Positions 1 through 5,557 of a stretch of 8,592 nt of DNA are shown piece after piece. Under the pieces are notes generated by a model. That model was not told the origin of the DNA, made no database searches, and saw only the letters and a list, made by a program, of their open reading frames with translations. The DNA comes from Clostridia bacterium (GTDB lineage: Bacteria > UBA6262 > WVXT01 > JAUXBS01): NCBI GenBank assembly GCA_030619245.1, contig JAUXBS010000034.1:1-8592 (forward strand). The letters run 5' to 3'. How positions within the stretch are numbered: the stretch's first letter is position 1; the number at the start of each line of letters is the position of its first letter. Both the position numbers and the translations under genes were made by a program.

Positions 1-102
1 CTCCTCAAGAGTAATGCTTTCTCCCGCTTCCTCTGCGCTAACAATCCCCCAGGCGAAAAAAGTAAGCACCAGGGTCAAAAAACAGACATTAAACTTTTTC
101 AT
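1..102 (-). CDS. N-terminal fragment of an exported protein (signal peptide; runs off the left edge)
   Basis: The first 34 codons are present; the gene continues beyond position 1. The start is fixed by a strong AGGAGGG ribosome site eight bases upstream; the ATG seven bases further upstream, in another frame, stops after six codons. Residues 1-23 form a classical Sec signal peptide: lysines at 2-3, a hydrophobic core over about 6-21, and a likely cleavage after Val-Ser-Ala at 21-23. The mature part begins EEAGESITLEE. The ITLEE string resembles the start of many TolC-family outer-membrane efflux proteins, but eleven residues are too few to assign a family. The 231-base gap from the upstream gene suggests its own transcription unit. 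That the protein is exported is well supported; its function is unknown. Confidence 0.8.
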   Translation of the reverse strand, partial: MKKFNVCFLTLVLTFFAWGIVSAEEAGESITLEE

Positions 103-333
103 CTCTCATTCCCTCCTTTTCTTAATCTTATCCTTTCACTATAGTATACGAATAATGACCCCGATTTATTTCATTTTAACAGAAATATTTCTAAAATTAA
201 TCATTTCCCTGTTATGAACAGAACTCCCATGAAGTGATGTAATCTGCGTTTATTTGTTATTTGCGGTAGCCAACATCCCCGGAAAGCAATCCTTCAAGTT
301 TTAATTTTACTCCTGTAATATCAACTCCATAAA
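103..333. other. Intergenic region between the operon end and the exported-protein gene
   Basis: This 231-base, AT-rich stretch lies between the last gene of the long operon and the next gene on the same strand. It should hold the operon's end and the promoter of the left-edge gene. I found no strong intrinsic terminator. There is a small stem CTGTT-ATG-AACAG at 209-221 and a perfect 12-base palindrome AGAAATATTTCT at 181-192, neither followed by a clear U-tract on the minus strand. A TATACT/TATAGT cluster near 138-148 could be a -10 element. Positions 257-337 hold a short open minus-strand frame that looks coding-like (see findings). Confidence 0.6.
138..148 (-). promoter_or_regulatory. Possible -10 element(s) for the exported-protein gene
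   Basis: Read on the minus strand, the sequence is TATACTATAGT, containing two overlapping -10-like hexamers (TATACT and TATAGT). Transcription starting just downstream would give a leader of about 30 bases containing the AGGAGGG ribosome site. No convincing -35 hexamer sits 16-18 bases upstream, so this is only a candidate. Confidence 0.3.
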
Positions 334-813
334 CTATTCAACCTTCTTCTTTAATGACATTATATTGTTTATATGTTTTTTTTCTTCTTCAATCAAACTA
401 TCCATTATTTCCTGAGCCGATTCGGGAACATACTTCTTCAGTTCCGTGAAAAATAATATTGAATCTTTCTCAAAACCAAGAGCCAGCTTAAGCGCCTGAG
501 CTGTCGTGACCGGCTTCTCAACCAGGTTTTTTAAAGCATCGCTCTTCGTAAAAACATTCTCATCAACCAGCGCCTTCATATAATCATAGTATTCTCCCGG
601 ATAGGACTCGGGCTGTGGATGCTGAGCCAAACCTTCCAGTATTTTCTCAAAGGTTTCTTTGTGCTTAACCTCTTCTCCCGCGAGCCATTTAAATCCTTCT
701 TTTACAGTGTTGTTCTTAGCGTTTTCCGCAACTGATTCATAAAAAGCCTTACCGTTCTTTTCAATCTCAATGGCAAATTGCACAATCTCGCTGCCCCTGA
801 ATGTCTGATCCAT
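334..813 (-). CDS. Ferritin-like diiron protein (rubrerythrin family, no rubredoxin domain)
   Basis: A 159-residue, all-helical protein of the ferritin-like/rubrerythrin superfamily (COG1633-like). Two half-sites for a diiron centre are visible: Glu18 with ExxH at 48-51 in the first pair of helices, and Glu115 (FEKDS) with ExxH at 144-147 in the second. A longer linker of about 55 residues separates the halves, as in its paralogue at 7415-7897, and there are no cysteines for a rubredoxin tail. The family includes peroxide-reducing and iron-binding proteins; which applies here cannot be read from sequence. The start follows AGGAGGGG with good spacing, 27 bases after the enzyme I gene, so it is probably the last gene of the operon. 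It would need an external electron donor, such as the desulforedoxin or rubrerythrin encoded upstream. Confidence 0.85.
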   Translation of the reverse strand: MDQTFRGSEIVQFAIEIEKNGKAFYESVAENAKNNTVKEGFKWLAGEEVKHKETFEKILEGLAQHPQPESYPGEYYDYMKALVDENVFTKSDALKNLVEKPVTTAQALKLALGFEKDSILFFTELKKYVPESAQEIMDSLIEEEKKHINNIMSLKKKVE

Positions 814-840
814 TCACCCCTCCTTTTAAATAGGTATTAT

Positions 841-2583
841 TTATTTACTCCTGCCTTGAAGCCCCTGCTGTTTTATTACAATCTCTTTTACATTTTCAAG
901 GGTGTTTACCTTTAATATTTCATCAGTCTCCTCTTCAAATTCCTTCAGTTCATGCCCCCTAATGACTTCCCCTACCCCGTCAATGGAATAGGGATTAATG
1001 CTTAAATACCTGTAACCCAGCCCAACGAGTATCCCAGTCATTGCAGGATCACCTGCTATTTCACCGCAAATAGTAATTTCTTTATCGCTCCCCTTCGTCT
1101 GAACAACTATATCCTTCAATACTCTTATAACAGCAGGTTGAAATGGGTCCGCCAGGTCCATCAGGTAATTATTGGCGCGGTCCACCCCCATAACGTATTG
1201 AATCAAATCATTCGTCCCGATACTCAGGAAATCCGCTTCAGCCAAAAATTCCTTTACCAGATAAACTGCGGCAGGGACTTCAATCATACACCCTATTTGC
1301 AGGTTATCCGGGTTTATTTGTTGGTCTTTTTTTAGCTTATCAAGAATATCATATATCTTTTTTCTGGTATTGACAAATTCCTCAACAGTGGAAACCATGG
1401 GAATCATTATCTTAACAGGCTTCTCCCCCTTTGCTATAAGCAGGGCTTTTATCTGGTTTGTAATAATCTCCGGATACCTGTCATATATCCTGACCCCCTT
1501 GAGCCCAAGATTCGGGTTATCCTGCTCGGGTATTGGCAGAAAATCAAGAATTTTATCTCCGCCGATATCCAGCAATCTGAACGTTACAGTATCCGCGACA
1601 GAATCAATAACCTTCCTGTAGATTCCAACCTGCTCATCAATACCGGGTTCCTCTTTTTTCTCAATGAAGATAAATTCTGTCCTGAAAAGGCCTATGTTCC
1701 TGATTTCACATTGATTGATAATTGAAATATCTTTTACATTCCCGGCATTTGCAGACAATCTTATTTTAGTCCCGTCTTTTGTGCTTATATAACCGGAACT
1801 GCATTTCCTTTCTATGCATATCCCTTTATTAAGTTTGTTTTTAAACCTTTCAATTATTTCCGGTTCCGGATTAATATATACATCACCGCCGGCAGAATCA
1901 ATCAGGAGTTCTGCTCCGCAGTATATATTCTCAATAAGATTATCCACCCCTATCATTACCGGCACCCCAAGCGCTCTGGCAAGTATGGCTCCATGGGAAA
2001 CAAGGGAACCCCTTTCCACAACAACACCTTTAACCTTTTTATCCCCCATTCCTGATATAACCGATGGCAATAAATCATTGGCAGCTACAATCACAGGGAT
2101 ATCCTCATTACATGCAGCGCACATAAAACCGGAATGCTTCACCCCGAGGTTATTCAGCAGCCTCCTTGCTATGTCATTTATATCGTTAATCCTCTCCCTG
2201 AAATAATCGTTCGGAAGAAGTTTGAATTTTTCTTCATACGCTTTAACTACATCCATCAGCGCAGCTTCAGAGTTCAGCAATTCCCCGGAAATCTTTTCCT
2301 CAATATTACTGATAAAAGAAAAGTCTTCAAGTATCATTATATGCGCGTTGAACACCTCAGCTTCTATCGAACTTAATCTCTTAGCAACAGAATCATACGC
2401 CCCGTGAAGCTCATTTTTAGTCTTTTCAATGGCAGTAAGAAGCCTTTTCTTTTCATCTTCAACTTTCTTCCTGAGAATCCCGGCCCTGGGCGCGACCACA
2501 AGAATATCCTCCCTGTGGAGGCATACCCTTCCGATACTTACTCCGCCTGTAAGCGGTTTACCTTTTAGCGTTATTGTTTCCAT
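841..2583 (-). CDS. ptsI: Phosphoenolpyruvate-protein phosphotransferase (PTS enzyme I)
   Basis: At 580 residues this is the normal length for enzyme I, the cytoplasmic protein that takes phosphate from phosphoenolpyruvate and passes it to HPr. Visible in order: the N-terminal domain opening (LTGGVSIG, 11-18), a helical HPr-binding region (about 35-145), the phosphohistidine loop with SHGAILAR where His197 is the phosphorylated residue, and the C-terminal PEP-binding barrel with GLFRTEF (298-304, Arg301), LLDIGGDK (337-344), the magnesium ligands Glu434 (MIEVPAA) and Asp458 (IGTNDLIQY), and the catalytic CGEIAGD (Cys506). All key residues are present, so it should be active. There is no GAF domain, so it is not PtsP. 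Its ATG directly follows the tusA stop codon, suggesting translational coupling; the ribosome site AGGAAGA lies inside the tusA end. No HPr or permease gene is in view. Confidence 0.95.
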   Translation of the reverse strand: METITLKGKPLTGGVSIGRVCLHREDILVVAPRAGILRKKVEDEKKRLLTAIEKTKNELHGAYDSVAKRLSSIEAEVFNAHIMILEDFSFISNIEEKISGELLNSEAALMDVVKAYEEKFKLLPNDYFRERINDINDIARRLLNNLGVKHSGFMCAACNEDIPVIVAANDLLPSVISGMGDKKVKGVVVERGSLVSHGAILARALGVPVMIGVDNLIENIYCGAELLIDSAGGDVYINPEPEIIERFKNKLNKGICIERKCSSGYISTKDGTKIRLSANAGNVKDISIINQCEIRNIGLFRTEFIFIEKKEEPGIDEQVGIYRKVIDSVADTVTFRLLDIGGDKILDFLPIPEQDNPNLGLKGVRIYDRYPEIITNQIKALLIAKGEKPVKIMIPMVSTVEEFVNTRKKIYDILDKLKKDQQINPDNLQIGCMIEVPAAVYLVKEFLAEADFLSIGTNDLIQYVMGVDRANNYLMDLADPFQPAVIRVLKDIVVQTKGSDKEITICGEIAGDPAMTGILVGLGYRYLSINPYSIDGVGEVIRGHELKEFEEETDEILKVNTLENVKEIVIKQQGLQGRSK

Positions 2584-2823
2584 TTATTCTTCCTGCTTTT
2601 TCTTTCTAACATATACTTTTATAACATCAGCTTCCTCTTCCATACCCAGGTACTCGTTACCCGTGGTCCTGCACCACGCTGGCATGTCTTCTTTTATGCC
2701 TTCATCGGTAGATATGAGTTCAAGCACCTCTCCCTGCTTCATGTTCTTCATTTCATTTGAAGCCTTATACAACGGCATTGGACAGGACAGGCCATAACAA
2801 TCCAGCGTCTTATCAAACTTCAT
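2584..2823 (-). CDS. tusA: TusA/SirA-family sulfur carrier protein
   Basis: A 79-residue protein matching the TusA/SirA/YeeD fold: LDCYGLSCPMP with the persulfide-carrying Cys14 in the CPxP motif, a helix over about 18-28, GEVLEL (31-36), and the late motif MPAWCRTTGNE (47-57). TusA proteins are soluble and carry sulfur as a cysteine persulfide, relaying it to DsrE-type proteins or to acceptor enzymes. Two further cysteines are present: Cys9, where the family usually has a small residue, and Cys51, which is common in the family. It lies 13 bases after a DsrE-family gene, its usual partner in dissimilatory and biosynthetic sulfur relays, with ribosome site GAGGAAA. The family is clear; the particular sulfur acceptor is inferred from context. 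The symbol denotes the family, not proof of a tRNA-thiolation role. Confidence 0.88.
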   Translation of the reverse strand: MKFDKTLDCYGLSCPMPLYKASNEMKNMKQGEVLELISTDEGIKEDMPAWCRTTGNEYLGMEEEADVIKVYVRKKKQEE

Positions 2824-2836
2824 TTCTTTTTCCTCG

Positions 2837-3313
2837 CTATATAAACAGGTTTATTTCACTTTGACTTGCCTCGTCTATATACGTGGCAACTCCCGCAAAA
2901 CCCTTTACTTCCGGGAGCATTGCTTCCTTATCAATTCCCATCAATTCCATTGTCGTTGTGCATGCAATGAATTTAACTCCCATATCATTTGTCATGGATA
3001 TCATTTCCTTCAATCTCGGCATTTTCAGCCTGTCCATCAATCTTTTTATTAAACCGGCCCCAACTCCTCCCATGTTGAAGCGTGACAGCTTAAGCCTGTT
3101 CTCCCCTCCTTTATTTATAATCCCGAATGCCTTCCTGGTAAAATCCTTTTTGGAAACCCCGCTTTTCTTCTTCCTTATTACGTTCAACCCCCAGAATGTA
3201 AAAAACATGGTAACCTGCATCTGCGCGCTGGCCGCGCCAAGAGCGATATTGAACGCTGCAAGGACTTTATCCAGGTCCGAACTGAATACTATAATGGTTG
3301 CCTTTTTGGACAT
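2837..3313 (-). CDS. DsrE-family (DsrE2-like) sulfur-relay protein
   Basis: A soluble protein of 158 residues, similar to the DsrE/DsrF-like group (DsrE2, PF13686 type). It opens with a beta strand and loop typical of the fold (KKATIIVFSSDLDKV), followed by AFNIALGAASA and the conserved MFFTFWGLNVI. The likely sulfur-carrying cysteine is Cys118 in the segment ACTTTMELMGI, where the family keeps Cys. The frame is open upstream to an ATG at 3364, but the start at 3313 is preferred because AGGAGGA lies eight bases upstream and the family similarity begins exactly there. DsrE2 proteins are often encoded beside TusA and exchange persulfide or thiosulfate sulfur with it; the same pairing is seen here. 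A 9-base inverted repeat brackets its ribosome site and start codon. Confidence 0.85.
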   Translation of the reverse strand: MSKKATIIVFSSDLDKVLAAFNIALGAASAQMQVTMFFTFWGLNVIRKKKSGVSKKDFTRKAFGIINKGGENRLKLSRFNMGGVGAGLIKRLMDRLKMPRLKEMISMTNDMGVKFIACTTTMELMGIDKEAMLPEVKGFAGVATYIDEASQSEINLFI

Positions 3314-3353
3314 TCCATACTCCTCCTGAATTTTCAATATTGCAGTATGGAAT
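3312..3353 (-). promoter_or_regulatory. Inverted repeat enclosing the ribosome site of the DsrE-family gene
   Basis: Perfect 9-base arms ATTCCATAC (3312-3320) and GTATGGAAT (3345-3353) are separated by 24 bases. In the mRNA the loop would hold AGGAGGA, and the 3' arm would end on the first two bases of the ATG at 3313. Such a stem could control translation start, or the repeat could be a protein-binding site. The spacer also contains small palindromes (CAATATTG, TGAATTTTCA). The repeat is seen directly; any regulatory role is inferred. Confidence 0.5.
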
Positions 3354-3373
3354 ATTACATCCATACCACCGGA

Positions 3374-3883
3374 TTATTTATCGATTTTTCTGTTACATTT
3401 TACACAGAAAGGGATATCATTCTGAAGCTCACTGTCACAATAGGGGCATTTGCATCCCTCCTGCCCTTCTTTATCCTCTTTTGTCGCCTTTCTCTCAACA
3501 ACGGCAACATCCTTTTTATCCGAGAGATAATTCTCTATTGCCTTGTGAAGCGCATCCGCCCCCAGGTTGGAACAGTGCAGTTTGTTCTTGGGCAGGCCGC
3601 CTAACTTCTCTGCTACCTGCTTGTTTGTCAGTTTCATGGCTTCCTCAATAGTCATACCCCTTGCCAATTCAGTGACCATGCTTGAGACCGCTATGGCGGC
3701 CCCACAGCCAAAGGTCTTGAACTTAATGTCCTTAAGCCTATTATTTTCCACCTTTATGGTAAAAGTCATCAAATCCCCGCAGACGGGGTTTCCCACCGTC
3801 CCGGTACCGTCAGCATCTGGTAATTCACCAACGTTCCTCGGGTTCATGAAGTATTCCATCACCTTCTCATTGTATGTCGGCAT
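3374..3883 (-). CDS. iscU: IscU/NifU-type Fe-S scaffold with C-terminal zinc ribbon
   Basis: Residues 1-120 are a complete IscU domain, the scaffold on which [2Fe-2S]/[4Fe-4S] clusters are built before transfer. The three ligand cysteines and the aspartate are present: Cys35 and Asp37 in NPVCGD, Cys60 in FGCGAA, and Cys104 in LHCSNLG. The LPPVK chaperone-recognition motif of proteobacterial IscU is replaced by LPKNK, so HscA dependence is unlikely. After a charged linker (about 121-143) comes an unusual tail with CKCPYC (144-149) and CVKC (160-163), which looks like a four-cysteine zinc ribbon. The start uses AGGAGG seven bases upstream, and the gene begins 11 bases after the IscS-like gene, so the two are probably co-translated partners. 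Confidence 0.92.
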   Translation of the reverse strand: MPTYNEKVMEYFMNPRNVGELPDADGTGTVGNPVCGDLMTFTIKVENNRLKDIKFKTFGCGAAIAVSSMVTELARGMTIEEAMKLTNKQVAEKLGGLPKNKLHCSNLGADALHKAIENYLSDKKDVAVVERKATKEDKEGQEGCKCPYCDSELQNDIPFCVKCNRKIDK

Positions 3884-3894
3884 AACGCATCCTC

Positions 3895-5061
3895 CTATTT
3901 TTCCTTATTATATATTGGCGACATCTTTCTTAACTTCTCCACTATCGGAGGCAAGGCCTCTATAAGGTAATCGACATCCTCCTCTTTATTGTCAATACCA
4001 AGTGAAAACAACAGTGAACCGTGAGCATCCTCATGTTTAAGTCCTATTGCCAGGTGAACGTGAGACGCCTTTAATGCCTTTGAAGTACAGGCTGAACCGC
4101 TTGAAAGGGCAATACCCTGCATGTTCAGGAGCATAAGCATTGATTCCCCTTCTATATACTTTACAGATACATTAAGCACCCCCGGCAGTCTCCTGTCAGG
4201 ATGCCCGTTTAATATAACTTCCGGTACGGAATCAAATATACCTTTCTGGAGTTTATCCTTTAATTTTTTCATATGGACAGCTCTTTTGTCCATCTCTTTC
4301 ACAGCCAACTCAGCCGCCCTGCCCAGCCCGGCTATGGCGGGAACGTTTTCGGTACCCGCTCTCCTGCCTCCCTCCTGCACGCCGCCATCAATCAACGGCA
4401 GGATTCTTATCCCCTTCCTCACATACAGGGCTCCTGTCCCCTTTGGCCCGTAGAACTGACTCCCTGCAATTGACAGCATATCCACGCCAAGTTCATTAAC
4501 GTCCGTTTTTATTGTCCCTGCTGTCTGTACGGCATCTGTATGAAAAATAATATTCTTATCTTTCAATATCCTGCTTATTTCAGCAATTGGCTCAATCACG
4601 CCTATTACTCCGTTTGCATGCATAATGGATACCAGTATTGTCTTATCTGTTATGGCTTTCCTTACTTCATCGGGATTAACTATACCGTATCTGTCAACGG
4701 GCACCCGGGTAACTTCAAACCCCAGCTTTTTAAGAGCTTTGGCTGAATTAATAACCGAAAAATGCTCAATAGCGGATATTATTATATGGTTGCCCTTTGT
4801 TTTATTGGCAAGCGCAGCGCCTTTTATTGCCAGGTTATTTGATTCACTCCCGCATGATGTGAATATCAGTTCACCGGGATTTGAACCTATCATTGCTGCG
4901 ACCCTTGCCCGCGCCTGTTCAATTGCCTCCCCGGGCTTTTCACCGTAATCGTGCTGGCTTGAAGGATTGCCAAATTCTTCCCTGAGGTATACCTGCATCG
5001 CCTCAATCACCCCGGGAAGAACAGGCGTTGTCGCATTATGGTCAAAATATACCTTTTTCAT
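3895..5061 (-). CDS. IscS/NifS-like protein lacking the PLP lysine (probable atypical or inactive cysteine desulfurase)
   Basis: The 388-residue protein matches class I IscS/NifS over its full length: YFDHNATTP (5-13), the PLP-stacking His100 (IEH), HTDAVQT with Asp176 and Gln179, GGVQEGGRRAGTENV (226-240), and the mobile loop SSGSACTS with persulfide Cys325. The catalytic set is broken in three places. The usual SxHK before the GPKG turn reads AGSQFYGPKG, so the histidine is Ser201 and the Schiff-base lysine is Gln202. The usual HSSIRFSLG reads HGSLLFSLG, so the substrate-binding arginine is Leu351. The frame is intact and codons at these sites are unambiguous, so this does not look like decay. 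Some archaeal IscS proteins, such as that of Archaeoglobus fulgidus, are known to lack this lysine. It sits directly upstream of iscU. I infer a persulfide carrier or scaffold partner rather than a normal desulfurase. Confidence 0.9.
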   Translation of the reverse strand: MKKVYFDHNATTPVLPGVIEAMQVYLREEFGNPSSQHDYGEKPGEAIEQARARVAAMIGSNPGELIFTSCGSESNNLAIKGAALANKTKGNHIIISAIEHFSVINSAKALKKLGFEVTRVPVDRYGIVNPDEVRKAITDKTILVSIMHANGVIGVIEPIAEISRILKDKNIIFHTDAVQTAGTIKTDVNELGVDMLSIAGSQFYGPKGTGALYVRKGIRILPLIDGGVQEGGRRAGTENVPAIAGLGRAAELAVKEMDKRAVHMKKLKDKLQKGIFDSVPEVILNGHPDRRLPGVLNVSVKYIEGESMLMLLNMQGIALSSGSACTSKALKASHVHLAIGLKHEDAHGSLLFSLGIDNKEEDVDYLIEALPPIVEKLRKMSPIYNKEK

Positions 5062-5103
5062 TTAATTACCCTTCTTTTTAATCCATATTATCATAGAAAC
5101 CGG

Positions 5104-5373
5104 TTACTTACCAAATATAAACATAACCCCCATGACGACAAAAAGAACTCCCGCTCCTATTTGAAAATACCTCGGATTTACCAGTTTATTTATAGTACTT
5201 CCCAGCAATACCGCCAGGACTGAGGTCACAACAAGAGCCAAAGCGGCGCCTGTAAAAACTGACAGCTTTGATTCACTGCCTGCGGTAGAACTAAGTATTG
5301 CCAATTGAGTCTTGTCCCCCAATTCAGCCATAAAGATTAAAAGAAATGTTTTTAAGATAATACTAAAATCCAT
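5104..5373 (-). CDS. Half-size TMEM165/GDT1 (UPF0016) family membrane protein, putative Mn2+/Ca2+ transporter
   Basis: An 89-residue membrane protein with the family signature ELGDKT at 17-22. Predicted membrane segments lie at about 4-18, 38-57 and 69-87. GDT1/TMEM165 proteins move Mn2+ or Ca2+ across membranes; eukaryotic members and many bacterial ones such as MneA have two copies of this three-helix unit in one chain. This protein has one unit, as in bacterial members that work as homo- or heterodimers; no second half is encoded nearby. The start follows AGAGGAG. It lies between the oxygen-defence genes and the Fe-S genes, so a link to manganese or divalent-metal balance under oxidative stress is plausible but inferred. 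Confidence 0.85.
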   Translation of the reverse strand: MDFSIILKTFLLIFMAELGDKTQLAILSSTAGSESKLSVFTGAALALVVTSVLAVLLGSTINKLVNPRYFQIGAGVLFVVMGVMFIFGK

Positions 5374-5417
5374 AAATTATCTCCTCTGGTTTGAAAAAAT
5401 GACAGTAAACTTAATAC

Positions 5418-5543
5418 TTATCCTTCCGTCTTTTCCATTGGCTGTTCACAGCAGACCAGCTCCCCGCCGCCAACCTTCGTCACAGTTACTTCATTACCGC
5501 AGATATTACAGCGATACTTTTCTCCTGTTTTTTCTACTGCCAT
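5418..5543 (-). CDS. Desulforedoxin, stand-alone small Fe(Cys)4 protein
   Basis: A 41-residue gene that is easy to miss because of its size. It begins MAVEKTGEKYRCNICG and contains Cys12 and Cys15 (CNIC), then the hallmark GGGELVCC with adjacent Cys31 and Cys32, and PMEK near the end. This pattern (CxxC ... GGG-x-LVCC) is that of desulforedoxin, a dimeric rubredoxin-like electron carrier with one iron per chain, and of the N-terminal domain of desulfoferrodoxin. The ribosome site AAGGGAGG is six bases upstream of the ATG, and the gene lies 14 bases after the NAD(P)H oxidoreductase gene, its likely electron donor. Since the superoxide reductase in this cluster lacks this domain, the protein may replace it in trans or serve the flavodiiron protein and rubrerythrins. 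Confidence 0.93.
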   Translation of the reverse strand: MAVEKTGEKYRCNICGNEVTVTKVGGGELVCCEQPMEKTEG

Positions 5544-5557
5544 GACTGACCTCCCTT

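Noticed and set aside
14..217. Plus-strand open frame of 67 codons at the left edge
   Set aside because: It covers the antisense of the signal-peptide gene and the AT-rich spacer; its hydrophobic run is a by-product of the AT-rich composition, and no ribosome site is present.
181..221. Possible intrinsic terminator (AGAAATATTTCT palindrome and CTGTT/AACAG stem)
   Set aside because: The stems are short and AT-rich, and no run of U follows on the minus strand; too weak to call.
841..2583. PEP synthase or pyruvate phosphate dikinase instead of enzyme I
   Set aside because: Domain order (phosphohistidine domain first, no ATP-grasp domain), 580-residue length and the SHGAILAR and FRTEF motifs fit enzyme I.
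3314..3364. Upstream extension of the DsrE-family gene to an ATG at 3364
   Set aside because: The 17 extra residues do not match the family, no good ribosome site precedes 3364, and the ATG at 3313 has AGGAGGA at ideal spacing.
1138..4948. Several plus-strand open frames of 60-148 codons opposite the minus-strand genes
   Set aside because: They overlap well-supported minus-strand genes, lack ribosome sites and family motifs, and have compositions typical of antisense shadows.
3895..5061. IscS-like gene as a pseudogene
   Set aside because: The frame is full-length, has a good ribosome site, keeps the persulfide cysteine and other active-site residues, and is tightly packed with iscU; the lost residues look like functional change, not decay.
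5374..5417. Possible terminator between desulforedoxin and the GDT1-like gene (T6 run)
   Set aside because: Only a 4-base stem (AGTA/TACT) lies near the T-run, and the T-run is separated from it, so read-through is more likely.
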